Below are positions 7,873 to 14,600 of a DNA stretch of 27,010 nucleotides, piece by piece. The DNA lies in NCBI GenBank assembly GCA_002435835.1, contig DIVM01000089.1, positions 509 through 27,518 on the forward strand, written 5' to 3'. The notes beneath the pieces are model-generated. The model worked only from the letters and a program-made list of their open reading frames with translations, searched no databases and was not told the origin of the DNA. The DNA is from Firmicutes bacterium UBA6132. GTDB lineage: Bacteria > Bacillota_A > Clostridia > Tissierellales > Sedimentibacteraceae. Within the stretch, counting starts at the first letter, position 1. The number at the start of each line of letters is the position of its first letter. The translations under genes and the position numbers were made by a program.

Positions 7873-9136
7873 AATGTTTATTTTGTCAATATTTGATATT
7901 GTCATGACATTAATAGTGTTTCACGGTTTAGTTAAAACAGAAAAAATTAAAGCAAAATATGTTGCAATATACATTGTTCTTGGTGCGTTAACTATTGCAA
8001 TCGTCAGCACATGCATTAAAGATAATATTTTATCACATTTAATGAGTACAGTTGCTGCATATGCATGGTTTTTGATTTATACTTGCAGAAATTCCTATGA
8101 AAGCATAAAATCGAAGACAATAATATTTTTGGCGATTTTAATTGCTTTGCTGATGATTCAAATGACAAGCACGATGCTGACCGGTGTTTTAATAGATGGT
8201 TTTCAGTATGTATTTAAATATGGCCTGATTGCACAATTAACAGCATTGATCGTAACTGCTCTAATCATGAAATTTGTTCCTATTTCGAGCTTATATGTTT
8301 ATATAGAAAATAAAAATAATTATTTTGCTTTAATAGTTACAAATATATTTATATTGTATTATGCTTTTTCAATTTTATTTTTTATGGATTTTAAGAATTT
8401 ATTTGAATCTGCTGCTGCCATAATATTATCTGTAATATTTACAATTTTCATTAATACTGTCTTTATAAAAGAAAGCTTACTTAACAAATCATATATAGAA
8501 AAATTAGCTGTTTATGACACTTATATTCCTATAATTGATAATCTGATGGAAGAGATAAGGGTTAAACAACATGATTATCACAATCAAGTAAATACCATGA
8601 TAACAATTAAAAATAAAGTTTCCAATGAATTATCAAGTACATTTGATAAATACATTGCTGAGGCGGAGGGAGAAAATATCTGGAGAGAATTATTAAGTTT
8701 GCATAATAAAATAGTGATGGCTCTTTTCTACAGCAAATATTCGAACGCTAAGGAAAAAAATATTGAAATCAAATTTCACATTTCAAATTATTTTTTAAAA
8801 TCACATCATACAGATTATGAGTTAGTTGAAATGTATGGAATACTTATAGATAATGCCATAGAGGCAACTGAGAAAATCGAAAATAGTCGCACAATATTTT
8901 TATGTTTAGATTTAAAGGATGGTTTTAATTCATTTAAAATAACCAATCCGTCAAAATACATATCATATAATGATATGAGTAAGTTTACAGATAATGGATT
9001 TACAACAAAGCAGAAAAATGGTCATGGAAGAGGACTAAATAAGCTTAAAAATATGTTGGATAAAAAAAACGGCACCATATTTTTTAATTATGATGCCAGT
9101 TCGGAATTATTTACAGCCGAAATAATCCATAATTAG
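7859..9136 (+). CDS. GHKL-domain sensor histidine kinase (AgrC-like)
   Basis: A 425-residue membrane kinase. Residues 1-205 contain about seven hydrophobic segments, as in AgrC-type peptide sensors. The dimerisation/phosphoacceptor motif VKQHDYHNQVN carries His238, followed by the ATPase domain with the N-box DNAIEATE (331-338) and the glycine box GHGRGLNKL (388-396). There is no PAS or HAMP domain and no classical HisKA motif, which is normal for this subfamily. It overlaps the response regulator gene by 14 nt, with GGAAGG as ribosome site, and is followed by a terminator. Unlike agr loci, no AgrB processing peptidase or AgrD-like pheromone gene lies nearby, so the ligand is unknown. Confidence 0.88.
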   Translation: MNLYEMFILSIFDIVMTLIVFHGLVKTEKIKAKYVAIYIVLGALTIAIVSTCIKDNILSHLMSTVAAYAWFLIYTCRNSYESIKSKTIIFLAILIALLMIQMTSTMLTGVLIDGFQYVFKYGLIAQLTALIVTALIMKFVPISSLYVYIENKNNYFALIVTNIFILYYAFSILFFMDFKNLFESAAAIILSVIFTIFINTVFIKESLLNKSYIEKLAVYDTYIPIIDNLMEEIRVKQHDYHNQVNTMITIKNKVSNELSSTFDKYIAEAEGENIWRELLSLHNKIVMALFYSKYSNAKEKNIEIKFHISNYFLKSHHTDYELVEMYGILIDNAIEATEKIENSRTIFLCLDLKDGFNSFKITNPSKYISYNDMSKFTDNGFTTKQKNGHGRGLNKLKNMLDKKNGTIFFNYDASSELFTAEIIHN

Positions 9137-9176
9137 TTTTTAAGCGATTCAGGAATAGTAGAGACTAGTGAAAAGT

Positions 9177-9218
9177 AAAAAATAATGTGCCATAAAGTTA
9201 AGGTACATTATTTTTTTT
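9177..9218 (+). terminator. Terminator of the sigma-like/LytTR/GHKL cassette
   Basis: Inverted repeat AATAATGTGCC (9181-9191) and GGTACATTATT (9202-9212), 11 bp with one G-U pair and a 10-nt loop. It is extended by A:T pairs at the base and followed by a run of Ts (9211-9218). It lies 40 nt after the kinase stop. Confidence 0.88.
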
Positions 9219-9386
9219 GAGGACAAGTGGACGTTGACGTACTTAAATATCCCATTTTTTATTATTAACATTGCATATTAAACAACCTCAAGCAAAAAAC
9301 TTGTCATGAAAGACAAAGGAATCAACAAATAATTTTAAAAAACCGTCCCCCAAATTGATTATTAAAGCAAGATATGACCAATCAAC
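9219..9386 (+). other. Gene-free region with degenerate REP-like sequence
   Basis: No gene is supported here. Read on the minus strand, 9223-9247 contains AAGTACGTC followed by a TTGTC-like end, resembling a decayed copy of the 28-nt repeat found intact at 10412 and 11724. Near 9346, CCGTCCCCCAAATTG looks like another decayed end. This may be the scar of a small REP-like element; the similarity is partial. Confidence 0.3.
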
Positions 9387-9416
9387 TTGACTTTTTTTCT
9401 GATAAAATGTTAATAT
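9387..9416 (+). promoter_or_regulatory. Sigma-A promoter of the MBL hydrolase gene
   Basis: TTGACT (9387-9392), an 18-nt spacer, and TAATAT (9411-9416). Transcription would start near 9423, giving a leader of about 60 nt with the ribosome site AGGAG at 9473-9477 before the ATG at 9485. Confidence 0.7.
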
Positions 9417-9484
9417 GATGTATATAAAAATAAGTAATGACAACAACTCTGTCCTTTCAAAAAATTATATTAGGAGATTAAATT

Positions 9485-10342
9485 ATGGAAGAATTAAAAC
9501 AAGTTACAGCCAAGGATACTATAAAAATAGATCCATTGTTTTTTGAACAAAAAGATAATACAACAATTGCTTGGCTTGCAAGTGCTGGATTTTTGATTAA
9601 TTCACAAGGAACAATTATATTGATAGATCCCGTTTTAATGACAAAAGCAGAAGATGATGAAATTAGTGAAGCAGGCCTTAAATTAAAAATACCTTATCCT
9701 ATTAAGGCTACAGAAGTGACTAAGGTTGATTATGTATTATATTCTCACCCTGATAATGATCATTTAGGAGAAGATACTGCAGTTGTTCTTGCAAAGTTGA
9801 ATCCTACATTTATCGGACCACATACTGTATTTAATAAATTGTCATACTTAGGCGTGAATCCTAATAATATTATTACTTGCAGGACATATGATACAATAGA
9901 AATTGGAGATATTAAAATAGAAATAACACCTGCCGATCATCCGTGGCAATTAAGTGATCCTAAGACGAAAGGTAAACCATTTAGAAAAGAGGATTGTTGC
10001 GGATTTATTATCACAACAATAGATGGGCGTTACTATTTTCCAGGAGATACTAGATTAATGGAGGAACATTTATATATAAAAGATATAGATGTTTTAGCGC
10101 TTGATGTTTCACTGGATAATTATCATTTAAAAGATGGTGCTGTAGTTTTAGCGAATCATTTACAGAATGCTCTATTAATTCCAGTTCATTATGGAACTTA
10201 TAGTGCACCAGGTAAAGCTGCACATGCCGGAGATCCAAACGATGTGCTTTCTAAAGTTGATAACTCAGAAAGACGATCTAGGATATTAGCACCCGGTGAG
10301 CCTTTAATAATGAAGAATAAGAAGGAAGTTATAAGGAAATAA
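9485..10342 (+). CDS. MBL-fold metal-dependent hydrolase (UlaG-like)
   Basis: A 285-residue metallo-beta-lactamase-fold enzyme of the L-ascorbate-6-phosphate lactonase (UlaG)-like group. The metal motif reads SHPDNDHLGED (HxDxDH form with Pro and Asn in the gaps). Further metal or active-site regions are TPADHPW, YFPGDTRL, ALDVSLDNYHL and the late histidine in IPVHYGTY. IDPVL near residue 50 is the usual first strand of the fold. No sugar transport or PTS genes are nearby, so an ascorbate role is unlikely; the substrate is unknown. It is monocistronic by appearance, with its own promoter, followed by a transposase relic and a repeat. Assignment to the fold is secure, to a reaction not. Confidence 0.85.
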   Translation: MEELKQVTAKDTIKIDPLFFEQKDNTTIAWLASAGFLINSQGTIILIDPVLMTKAEDDEISEAGLKLKIPYPIKATEVTKVDYVLYSHPDNDHLGEDTAVVLAKLNPTFIGPHTVFNKLSYLGVNPNNIITCRTYDTIEIGDIKIEITPADHPWQLSDPKTKGKPFRKEDCCGFIITTIDGRYYFPGDTRLMEEHLYIKDIDVLALDVSLDNYHLKDGAVVLANHLQNALLIPVHYGTYSAPGKAAHAGDPNDVLSKVDNSERRSRILAPGEPLIMKNKKEVIRK

Positions 10343-10358
10343 AAACAAAAATGGTTAA

Positions 10359-10415
10359 AAACGAAGCTTGAAAGTTACGGGTATATCAAGAGGGGTTATC
10401 TCAAGGTGTAAGTGA
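10359..10415 (+). pseudogene. Relic of an IS200/REP-associated transposase C-terminus
   Basis: An 18-residue frame ending in a stop reads KRSLKVTGISRGVISRCK. The TGISRGVISR pattern resembles the short helix-turn-helix tail that closes many REP-associated tyrosine (Y1) transposases. Upstream the frame is closed by a stop, so only the very end remains. The stop overlaps the 28-nt repeat at 10412, which matches the usual arrangement of such transposases next to their REP sequence. The match is short and made from memory, so confidence is limited. Confidence 0.4.
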
Positions 10416-10439
10416 GACAGTTGAAGTACGTCCCCATTG
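10412..10439 (+). repeat. 28-nt direct repeat, copy 1 (REP-like)
   Basis: Begins GTGAGACAGTTGAAG and ends TACGTCCCCATTG. It is identical over all 28 nt to the copy at 11724-11751, in the same orientation. It lies directly before the ribosome site of the thioredoxin-NnrD gene, and its first bases fall in the end of a possible transposase relic. Confidence 0.9.
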
Positions 10440-10456
10440 TCAAGGAGGTAGGGAAA

Positions 10457-11698
10457 ATGATTCGTGAGTTAATAGAAAATAATGAAATGTTGTTAATTTA
10501 TTTTGGAAGCAATAGCTGTAATGTTTGTGTTGCAATAAAACCTAAAATAGATGAATTGCTTAAGAAATACCCAAAAATTAAAAGTATTCAAGTTGATGTA
10601 GAAAATTCAGTGGAAATATCTGCACAATTTAATATTTTTACTATTCCTGCTATTCTTGTATTTATAAATGGAAAAGAAACAATCAGAGAAGCAAGATTTA
10701 TCAGCATTGAAAATTTATCCAACAAGATTTATAGATATTATGGTTTATTATTTGAAGATGAGAGTTCAGAAAATATATTAAATAAATATATCTTGGGGCA
10801 AACTGATGGAAAAATTTTAGTAGAAAGTTTAGAAAATAATAAGGTTTTATTTACGGAATATTATGATGTAAAAAATGTAATTAAAAGAAGAAACAGGGAT
10901 TCGCATAAGGGAACCTATGGTAAGGTAGGAATAGTTTCTGGCTCAAAAGGAATGGCTGGAGCATGTGTGCTAAATCTTAATTCAGCCCTAAGAAGTGGTG
11001 CTGGATTAGTTAAAGGATTTATACCTGATGAAATATATTCTGTGGTTGAGACAATGTCATTAGAGGCAATTACATGTGTATATGATGCGCAAAACTTTTC
11101 ATATGAAAAACTTCAAACTGAAATAATTGATTATTCAGATGTTATAGCAACCGGTTCAGGATGTTCGAATTTAAATAAATATGCGGATATTTTAAATTAC
11201 ATTTTAGATAATTCTAATAAACCTTTGGTTATTGATGCTGAAGGTATAAATGTTTTAGATTTAAACAAATTGAAAAATCATAAGCAAGATATTATATTAA
11301 CACCTCATTATGGTGAGTTTGCAAGACTGTTAAAAGTAGACATAAATTCTATAAGAAATAATATTATAGAAAAAGCAGCAAACTTTTCAAAGGAATACAA
11401 TATATATTTAGTTCTGAAGGGTGCAAGAACAATAATAGCAGGTCCAGATGGCATGGTATATATTAATACTACTGGAAACCCAGGTATGTCAACAGCTGGT
11501 AGCGGAGACGTTTTAACAGGAATAATTGCATCCTTTATCGCTCAGAAGATACAAATTATAGATGCTCTTAGAGCAGCGGTTTATGTTCATGGATTATCAG
11601 GAGATATAGGCGTTAAGCATGTTGGTGAATATTCATTAATAGCTAAGGATTTAATAAAGTACCTTCCAGGTGCTATAATGGAGATAGTTGAAAAGTAG
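10457..11698 (+). CDS. Thioredoxin-like domain fused to NAD(P)H-hydrate dehydratase
   Basis: A 413-residue fusion. Residues 1-95 are a thioredoxin fold: LIYFGSNSCNVC with the redox pair Cys21-Cys24, DVENSVEISAQFNI, and the cis-proline motif FTIPAILVFINGK (Pro64). Residues about 135-413 are an ADP/ATP-dependent NAD(P)HX dehydratase of the NnrD/CARKD ribokinase-like family: RDSHKGTYGKVGIVSGSKG, AEGIN, LTPHYGEFARL, and NPGMSTAGSGDVLTGI with catalytic Asp351. About 35 residues of unrecognised linker join them. NnrD is normally alone or fused to the NnrE epimerase, so a thioredoxin partner is unusual. The start at 10457 is chosen because AAGGAGG (10442-10448) lies 8 nt upstream; a longer frame from GTG 10412 would merely translate the repeat. 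The role inferred is repair of damaged NAD(P)H with redox coupling or control. Confidence 0.85.
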   Translation: MIRELIENNEMLLIYFGSNSCNVCVAIKPKIDELLKKYPKIKSIQVDVENSVEISAQFNIFTIPAILVFINGKETIREARFISIENLSNKIYRYYGLLFEDESSENILNKYILGQTDGKILVESLENNKVLFTEYYDVKNVIKRRNRDSHKGTYGKVGIVSGSKGMAGACVLNLNSALRSGAGLVKGFIPDEIYSVVETMSLEAITCVYDAQNFSYEKLQTEIIDYSDVIATGSGCSNLNKYADILNYILDNSNKPLVIDAEGINVLDLNKLKNHKQDIILTPHYGEFARLLKVDINSIRNNIIEKAANFSKEYNIYLVLKGARTIIAGPDGMVYINTTGNPGMSTAGSGDVLTGIIASFIAQKIQIIDALRAAVYVHGLSGDIGVKHVGEYSLIAKDLIKYLPGAIMEIVEK

Positions 11699-11723
11699 AG
11701 ATGTAGATTTCTATTCAAATTAT

Positions 11724-11751
11724 GTGAGACAGTTGAAGTACGTCCCCATTG
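11724..11751 (+). repeat. 28-nt direct repeat, copy 2 (REP-like)
   Basis: Perfect copy, same orientation, of 10412-10439, 26 nt after the stop of the thioredoxin-NnrD gene. The two copies thus flank that gene closely on both sides. It is followed at once by a 10-bp tandem duplication. Confidence 0.9.
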
Positions 11752-11764
11752 GCACCCATTGGCA
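11745..11764 (+). repeat. Tandem duplication of 10 bp
   Basis: CCCATTGGCA occurs twice in direct succession (11745-11754, 11755-11764). The first copy begins inside the end of the 28-nt repeat, so the duplication may mark a slippage or insertion edge. Confidence 0.75.
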
Positions 11765-11768
11765 ACCC

Positions 11769-11797
11769 TTGACAATAAACTATATGGAATGTATAAT
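11769..11797 (+). promoter_or_regulatory. Consensus sigma-A promoter of mnmA
   Basis: A perfect TTGACA (11769-11774), 17-nt spacer and perfect TATAAT (11792-11797). The start point would be near 11804, about 69 nt before the mnmA ATG, leaving a leader that contains the terminator-like hairpin at 11823. Confidence 0.88.
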
Positions 11798-11822
11798 AAA
11801 AATACATAATTAGAATTATTAC

Positions 11823-11847
11823 AACAGGACAAATTGTCCTGTTTTTT
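11823..11847 (+). terminator. Terminator-like hairpin inside the mnmA leader
   Basis: AACAGGACA (11823-11831) pairs with TGTCCTGTT (11835-11843) around a 3-nt loop, followed by Ts to 11847. It could simply end transcripts from the upstream fusion gene. However, it lies downstream of the mnmA promoter, so transcripts of mnmA must pass through it, which suggests possible attenuation. Confidence 0.75.
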
Positions 11848-11872
11848 AGAATAGAATAGGAGATACAAATAA

Positions 11873-12952
11873 ATGAATAAAAAAGTTATGGTTGCCATGA
11901 GCGGAGGAGTTGACTCATCTGTTGCAGCAGTTTTGTTGAGAGATCAAGGATATGATATCTGCGGCGCAACTTTAAAACTGTTCAGCAATGAAGATGTTCA
12001 AACATCATGCAGAACAAGAACATGCTGTTCTTTAGAAGATGTGGAAGATGCAAGAAGCGTTTGTTATAAAATAGGAATTGAACATTTTGTTTTTAATTTT
12101 GGGGATGCATTTAAAGATGAAGTTATGCAGAAATTTGCTGACTTTTACAAAGAAGGAAAAACTCCAAATCCATGTATAGATTGCAACAGATATATTAAGT
12201 TTTCTAAGCTTATTCAAAGAGCTGTTTTAATGGAAAAAGATTATATCGCAACTGGTCATTATGCTCAAATTGAATTTGATAATGGTAGTGGTAGATATCT
12301 TTTGAAAAAAGGCGTTGATTTAACAAAAGACCAAAGCTATGTTTTATATGTTTTAAATCAATATGATTTAGCAAGAACTCTTCTTCCATTAGGAAAAATG
12401 AATAAAACAGATATAAGAGCTATAGCAGAAGAAAGAGGTTTAATTAATGCTCGTAAACCTGACAGTCAAGATATTTGTTTTGTACAGGACGGAGATTATG
12501 CTGGTTTCTTAGAAAACAAAATGGGTATTGAATCAAAGTCGGGTAATTTTGTAGATACACAGGGAAAAATTTTAGGTAAACACAAGGGAATAATCCATTA
12601 TACAATAGGACAAAGAAAAGGTCTTGGATTAGCTCTAAAAGAACCAGGATTTGTAGTGGATAAAAATAAAACTACAAATACTGTTACAATTGGTTCATCC
12701 CAAGATTTGCTTTCTGATAGATTAATAGTTGAAGATTTAAATATGATTTCAATTGAAAGCTTACAATCGCCTATGAAAGCTTATGTAAAAACAAGATACT
12801 CTCAAAAGGAAACTGAAGCAACATTATTTCCTTTAAGTGAAGACAAAATATTAGTTGAATTAAAAGATAAACAAAGAGCTATTACACCGGGCCAAGCAGC
12901 TGTTTTTTATGACGGCGACTATGTAATTGGCGGCGGAACAATAAGTAAATAA
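11873..12952 (+). CDS. mnmA: tRNA-specific 2-thiouridylase MnmA
   Basis: Installs the 2-thio group on wobble uridine-34 of tRNAs for Lys, Glu and Gln. The 359-residue protein is standard in length. Visible are the ATP-pyrophosphatase P-loop AMSGGVDSSVAA (SGGVDSS at 10-16), GATLKLFS, the catalytic cysteine region TPNPCIDCNRYIKF (Cys101 and Cys104), ATGHYA, KDQSYVLYVL, and DSQDICFVQDGDY with the second catalytic Cys202. The C-terminal half carries GQRKGLGLA and the OB-like TPGQAAVFYDGDYVIGGGTI. The AGGAG ribosome site (11859-11863) is 9 nt before the ATG. It has its own consensus promoter and leader hairpin and its own terminator. No cysteine desulfurase lies in the visible region, so the sulfur donor is encoded elsewhere. 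Confidence 0.97.
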   Translation: MNKKVMVAMSGGVDSSVAAVLLRDQGYDICGATLKLFSNEDVQTSCRTRTCCSLEDVEDARSVCYKIGIEHFVFNFGDAFKDEVMQKFADFYKEGKTPNPCIDCNRYIKFSKLIQRAVLMEKDYIATGHYAQIEFDNGSGRYLLKKGVDLTKDQSYVLYVLNQYDLARTLLPLGKMNKTDIRAIAEERGLINARKPDSQDICFVQDGDYAGFLENKMGIESKSGNFVDTQGKILGKHKGIIHYTIGQRKGLGLALKEPGFVVDKNKTTNTVTIGSSQDLLSDRLIVEDLNMISIESLQSPMKAYVKTRYSQKETEATLFPLSEDKILVELKDKQRAITPGQAAVFYDGDYVIGGGTISK

Positions 12953-12960
12953 AATATAAG

Positions 12961-12999
12961 GTGTTGCATTGTCATAAAAAGCATTGCAACATTTTTTTT
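12961..12999 (+). terminator. Terminator of mnmA
   Basis: TGTTGCA (12962-12968) pairs with TGCAACA (12985-12991) and is followed by eight Ts (12992-12999), 10 nt after the mnmA stop. Confidence 0.8.
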
Positions 13000-13122
13000 G
13001 TTTTAATTTATGCAAAACCTTTAAAAGAACCTATTTCATGGGGCGGTCCTATAGTTATGAACACAAGAGAAGAATTAAATAAAGCTTTTGAAGAACTTGA
13101 TAATGGAACTTTTATTAAATGA
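13000..13122 (+). pseudogene. C-terminal fragment of a pirin-family protein
   Basis: An open stretch of about 40 codons without a plausible start reads YAKPLKEPISWGGPIVMNT, then REELNKAFEELDNGTF, and ends at TGA 13120-13122. This closely follows the end of the pirin C-terminal cupin domain (pattern G-K-P-L-x-E-P-I ... G-P-x-V-M-N-T-x-E-E-I ... G-x-F). Directly upstream lies the mnmA terminator T-run, so the first three quarters or more of the gene are missing. It is best read as a decayed remnant left by deletion or rearrangement. No ribosome site is visible, so expression is not expected. Confidence 0.75.
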
Positions 13123-13140
13123 TAGAATAAGCAGAATAAT

Positions 13141-13210
13141 TGTCATTCTGAGCGCAAGCGAAGAATCTTATGATTTGAAGTAAAGATACTTCACTGCGTT
13201 AACAATGATA
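13141..13210 (+). repeat. Dispersed hairpin repeat, copy 1
   Basis: The left arm (13141-13170) contains GTCATTCTGAGCG and CGAAGAATCTT. The right arm (13182-13210) is a degenerate inverted copy (AAAGATACTTCACTGCGTT then AACAATGA). The same family occurs at 16560-16624 and, as one arm, at 24450-24480. It resembles a widespread intergenic palindrome of bacteria with the core CATTCTGAGCGNAGCGAAGAATC. Confidence 0.8.
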
Positions 13211-13221
13211 TTGAAAATAAA

Positions 13222-13245
13222 AATGCAATGGTAAGCCATTGCATT
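13222..13245 (-). terminator. Terminator of the rubredoxin gene
   Basis: A perfect stem AATGCAATGG (13222-13231) and CCATTGCATT (13236-13245) with a 4-nt loop. On the minus strand it is followed by TTTATTTT, and it lies 14 nt after the rubredoxin stop. Confidence 0.85.
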
Positions 13246-13259
13246 ATTTATTCTATAGA

Positions 13260-13421
13260 TTATTCTATTTCTGAAAATTCTTCTTTACCAGCACCACAAA
13301 CTGGGCAAACCCAATCTTCTGGAATATCAGCAAAAGCAGTACCTGGTTCTACACCATTATCTGGGTCTCCTTCTACTGGATCATAAACATATCCACATGG
13401 ATCGCATTCATATTTTTTCAT
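13260..13421 (-). CDS. Rubredoxin
   Basis: A 53-residue iron-sulfur electron carrier encoded on the minus strand. The translation begins [19 protein letters not shown] and ends [18 protein letters not shown]. The two Cys-x-x-Cys pairs (CDPC and CPVC) hold the single iron atom, and the YVYDP and DWVCP surroundings are diagnostic. Length is normal for rubredoxins. AGGAGG lies just before the ATG, a promoter TTGACA-N16-TAAAAT lies upstream, and a hairpin terminator follows, so it is a monocistronic unit. Rubredoxins serve oxygen and peroxide detoxification (with rubrerythrin or flavodiiron proteins) in anaerobes. No such partner is in view, so its specific partner is unknown. Confidence 0.95.
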   Translation of the reverse strand: MKKYECDPCGYVYDPVEGDPDNGVEPGTAFADIPEDWVCPVCGAGKEEFSEIE

Positions 13422-13459
13422 AAATTCCTCCTGATATGATAAATTTTGTTACTACTTAT

Positions 13460-13487
13460 ATTTTAATATAATAAATCAATTTGTCAA
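13460..13487 (-). promoter_or_regulatory. Sigma-A promoter of the rubredoxin gene
   Basis: Read on the minus strand: TTGACA (13487-13482), 16-nt spacer, TAAAAT (13465-13460). The start site would be near 13453, about 30 nt before the ATG at 13421. Confidence 0.7.
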
Positions 13488-13578
13488 TTATAATTATAAA
13501 TTAAAATAAAGTAAAATATAAGTTTGTTCAATTAAATCTTTTTTATGTAACAAAACTTTATAGACAATAATTGGTATG

Positions 13579-13587
13579 TGGTATAAT
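13579..13587 (+). promoter_or_regulatory. Extended -10 promoter of the hydrolase operon
   Basis: TGGTATAAT is an extended -10 element (TGnTATAAT). A -35-like TAGACA (13561-13566) lies 15 nt upstream, a poor spacing that the TG extension would offset. The inferred start near 13594 lies downstream of the earliest in-frame ATG (13576), which supports translation from 13627. Confidence 0.65.
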
Positions 13588-13626
13588 ATATATAATAAAA
13601 TAAAAAAATTAAAGTTGAGGGTAATC

Positions 13627-14598
13627 ATGGCTATAAATAAAGTTGTCAGGGCTGCACTTAAAGCAATTTCATATAAAGAGATTGATGTAAAGGAAAATTA
13701 TAACCTAAAGAGAAATTTAGTAAATTTATCGCATATACATTATTTAAAACCATTGTATAAATCATGGGATCATGAAGTGTATTCAAAAGATCATAAAATT
13801 CCTGTAAGAATATATGCTCCTGATAATGAAAAAAATTATCCATACATACCTGATTTTGACGGAGAATATCAAGAAACAGATTACCCATTTTTATTGTTTT
13901 TTCATGGAGGCGGATGGGTTACAGGCAATATTGATTCCTATAATAAAGTTTGTACAAATATGGCGAGAATGACTAAGCGAATGGTTGTATCAGTTGATTA
14001 CAGATTATCACCTGAATTTAGGTTTCCAAATGCATTACATGATTGTTATGAAGTTGCAAAAGTGTTAAGAAGAGTATTGGATTGTTCTCATACAAAAGAT
14101 AAAAGTATAGTAACTATAGGGGACTCAGCTGGAGGAAATTTAGCTGCAGCTTTATCTTTGTTGGCACGGGACAAAAATGAATTTCATATAGACAAACAAA
14201 TACTTTTATATCCATCTACATATAACGATCACAGTTTTAATTCTCCCTTTGAATCAGTTCGGGAAAATGGAACTGATTATTTATTGACATCAAAAAGAAT
14301 TTGCGATTATATTGATTTATATAAAAGCAGCGATGATGATTTGCAAAATCCTTATTTTGCACCTTTATTGTCAAAGGATTTTTCTAATCAGCCTGAAACG
14401 TTAATAATAACTGCTGAATATGACCTTCTTAGGGATGAAGGAGAGGAATATGGGAATAAATTAAGAGAAGCGGGTAATTATGTAGAAACATACAGAATAA
14501 AAGATGCGCTTCATGGATTTTTCACTTTGCCTCAAGTTTTTCCACAAGTAAAATTATGTTATAATATAATAAATGGCTTTTTAAATAGTGAGGTGTAA
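13627..14598 (+). CDS. Alpha/beta hydrolase, HSL-like esterase/lipase family
   Basis: A 323-residue serine esterase of the hormone-sensitive-lipase-like group. The oxyanion motif HGGGW (93-97) is followed by SVDYRLSPEFRFP, the nucleophile elbow GDSAGG with Ser167, then AEYDLLRD with Asp266 and DALHGFF with His296, completing the triad. No signal peptide is seen, so it is probably cytoplasmic. The ATG at 13627 is chosen over 13576 because GAGGG precedes it at a workable distance and the promoter -10 box lies inside the longer frame. The next gene begins 2 nt after its stop. With an acyltransferase and a membrane zinc-ribbon protein in the same operon, a role in making or removing an acyl ester is likely, but the substrate is unknown. 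Confidence 0.87.
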   Translation: MAINKVVRAALKAISYKEIDVKENYNLKRNLVNLSHIHYLKPLYKSWDHEVYSKDHKIPVRIYAPDNEKNYPYIPDFDGEYQETDYPFLLFFHGGGWVTGNIDSYNKVCTNMARMTKRMVVSVDYRLSPEFRFPNALHDCYEVAKVLRRVLDCSHTKDKSIVTIGDSAGGNLAAALSLLARDKNEFHIDKQILLYPSTYNDHSFNSPFESVRENGTDYLLTSKRICDYIDLYKSSDDDLQNPYFAPLLSKDFSNQPETLIITAEYDLLRDEGEEYGNKLREAGNYVETYRIKDALHGFFTLPQVFPQVKLCYNIINGFLNSEV

Positions 14599-14600
14599 AT

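Noticed and set aside
7859..9218. Hidden AgrD-like pheromone gene near the kinase
   Set aside because: I looked after the kinase stop and before the sigma-like gene and found no short frame with a ribosome site and a Cys- or Ser-containing peptide core.
10412..10456. Upstream extension of the thioredoxin-NnrD frame from GTG 10412
   Set aside because: These 15 codons translate the 28-nt repeat, and the strong AAGGAGG site points to ATG 10457.
10412..11751. CRISPR array based on the two 28-nt repeats
   Set aside because: Only two copies 1.3 kb apart with a complete gene between them and no cas genes.
11752..11770. Possible second sigma-54 promoter (TGGCACCCATTGGC)
   Set aside because: GG and GC are one base too close and the TTGC element is absent; the sequence arises from a 10-bp tandem duplication next to a perfect sigma-A promoter.
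13576..13626. ATG 13576 as start of the alpha/beta hydrolase
   Set aside because: The extended -10 box lies inside this stretch, so the transcript would begin after it; ATG 13627 has a ribosome site.
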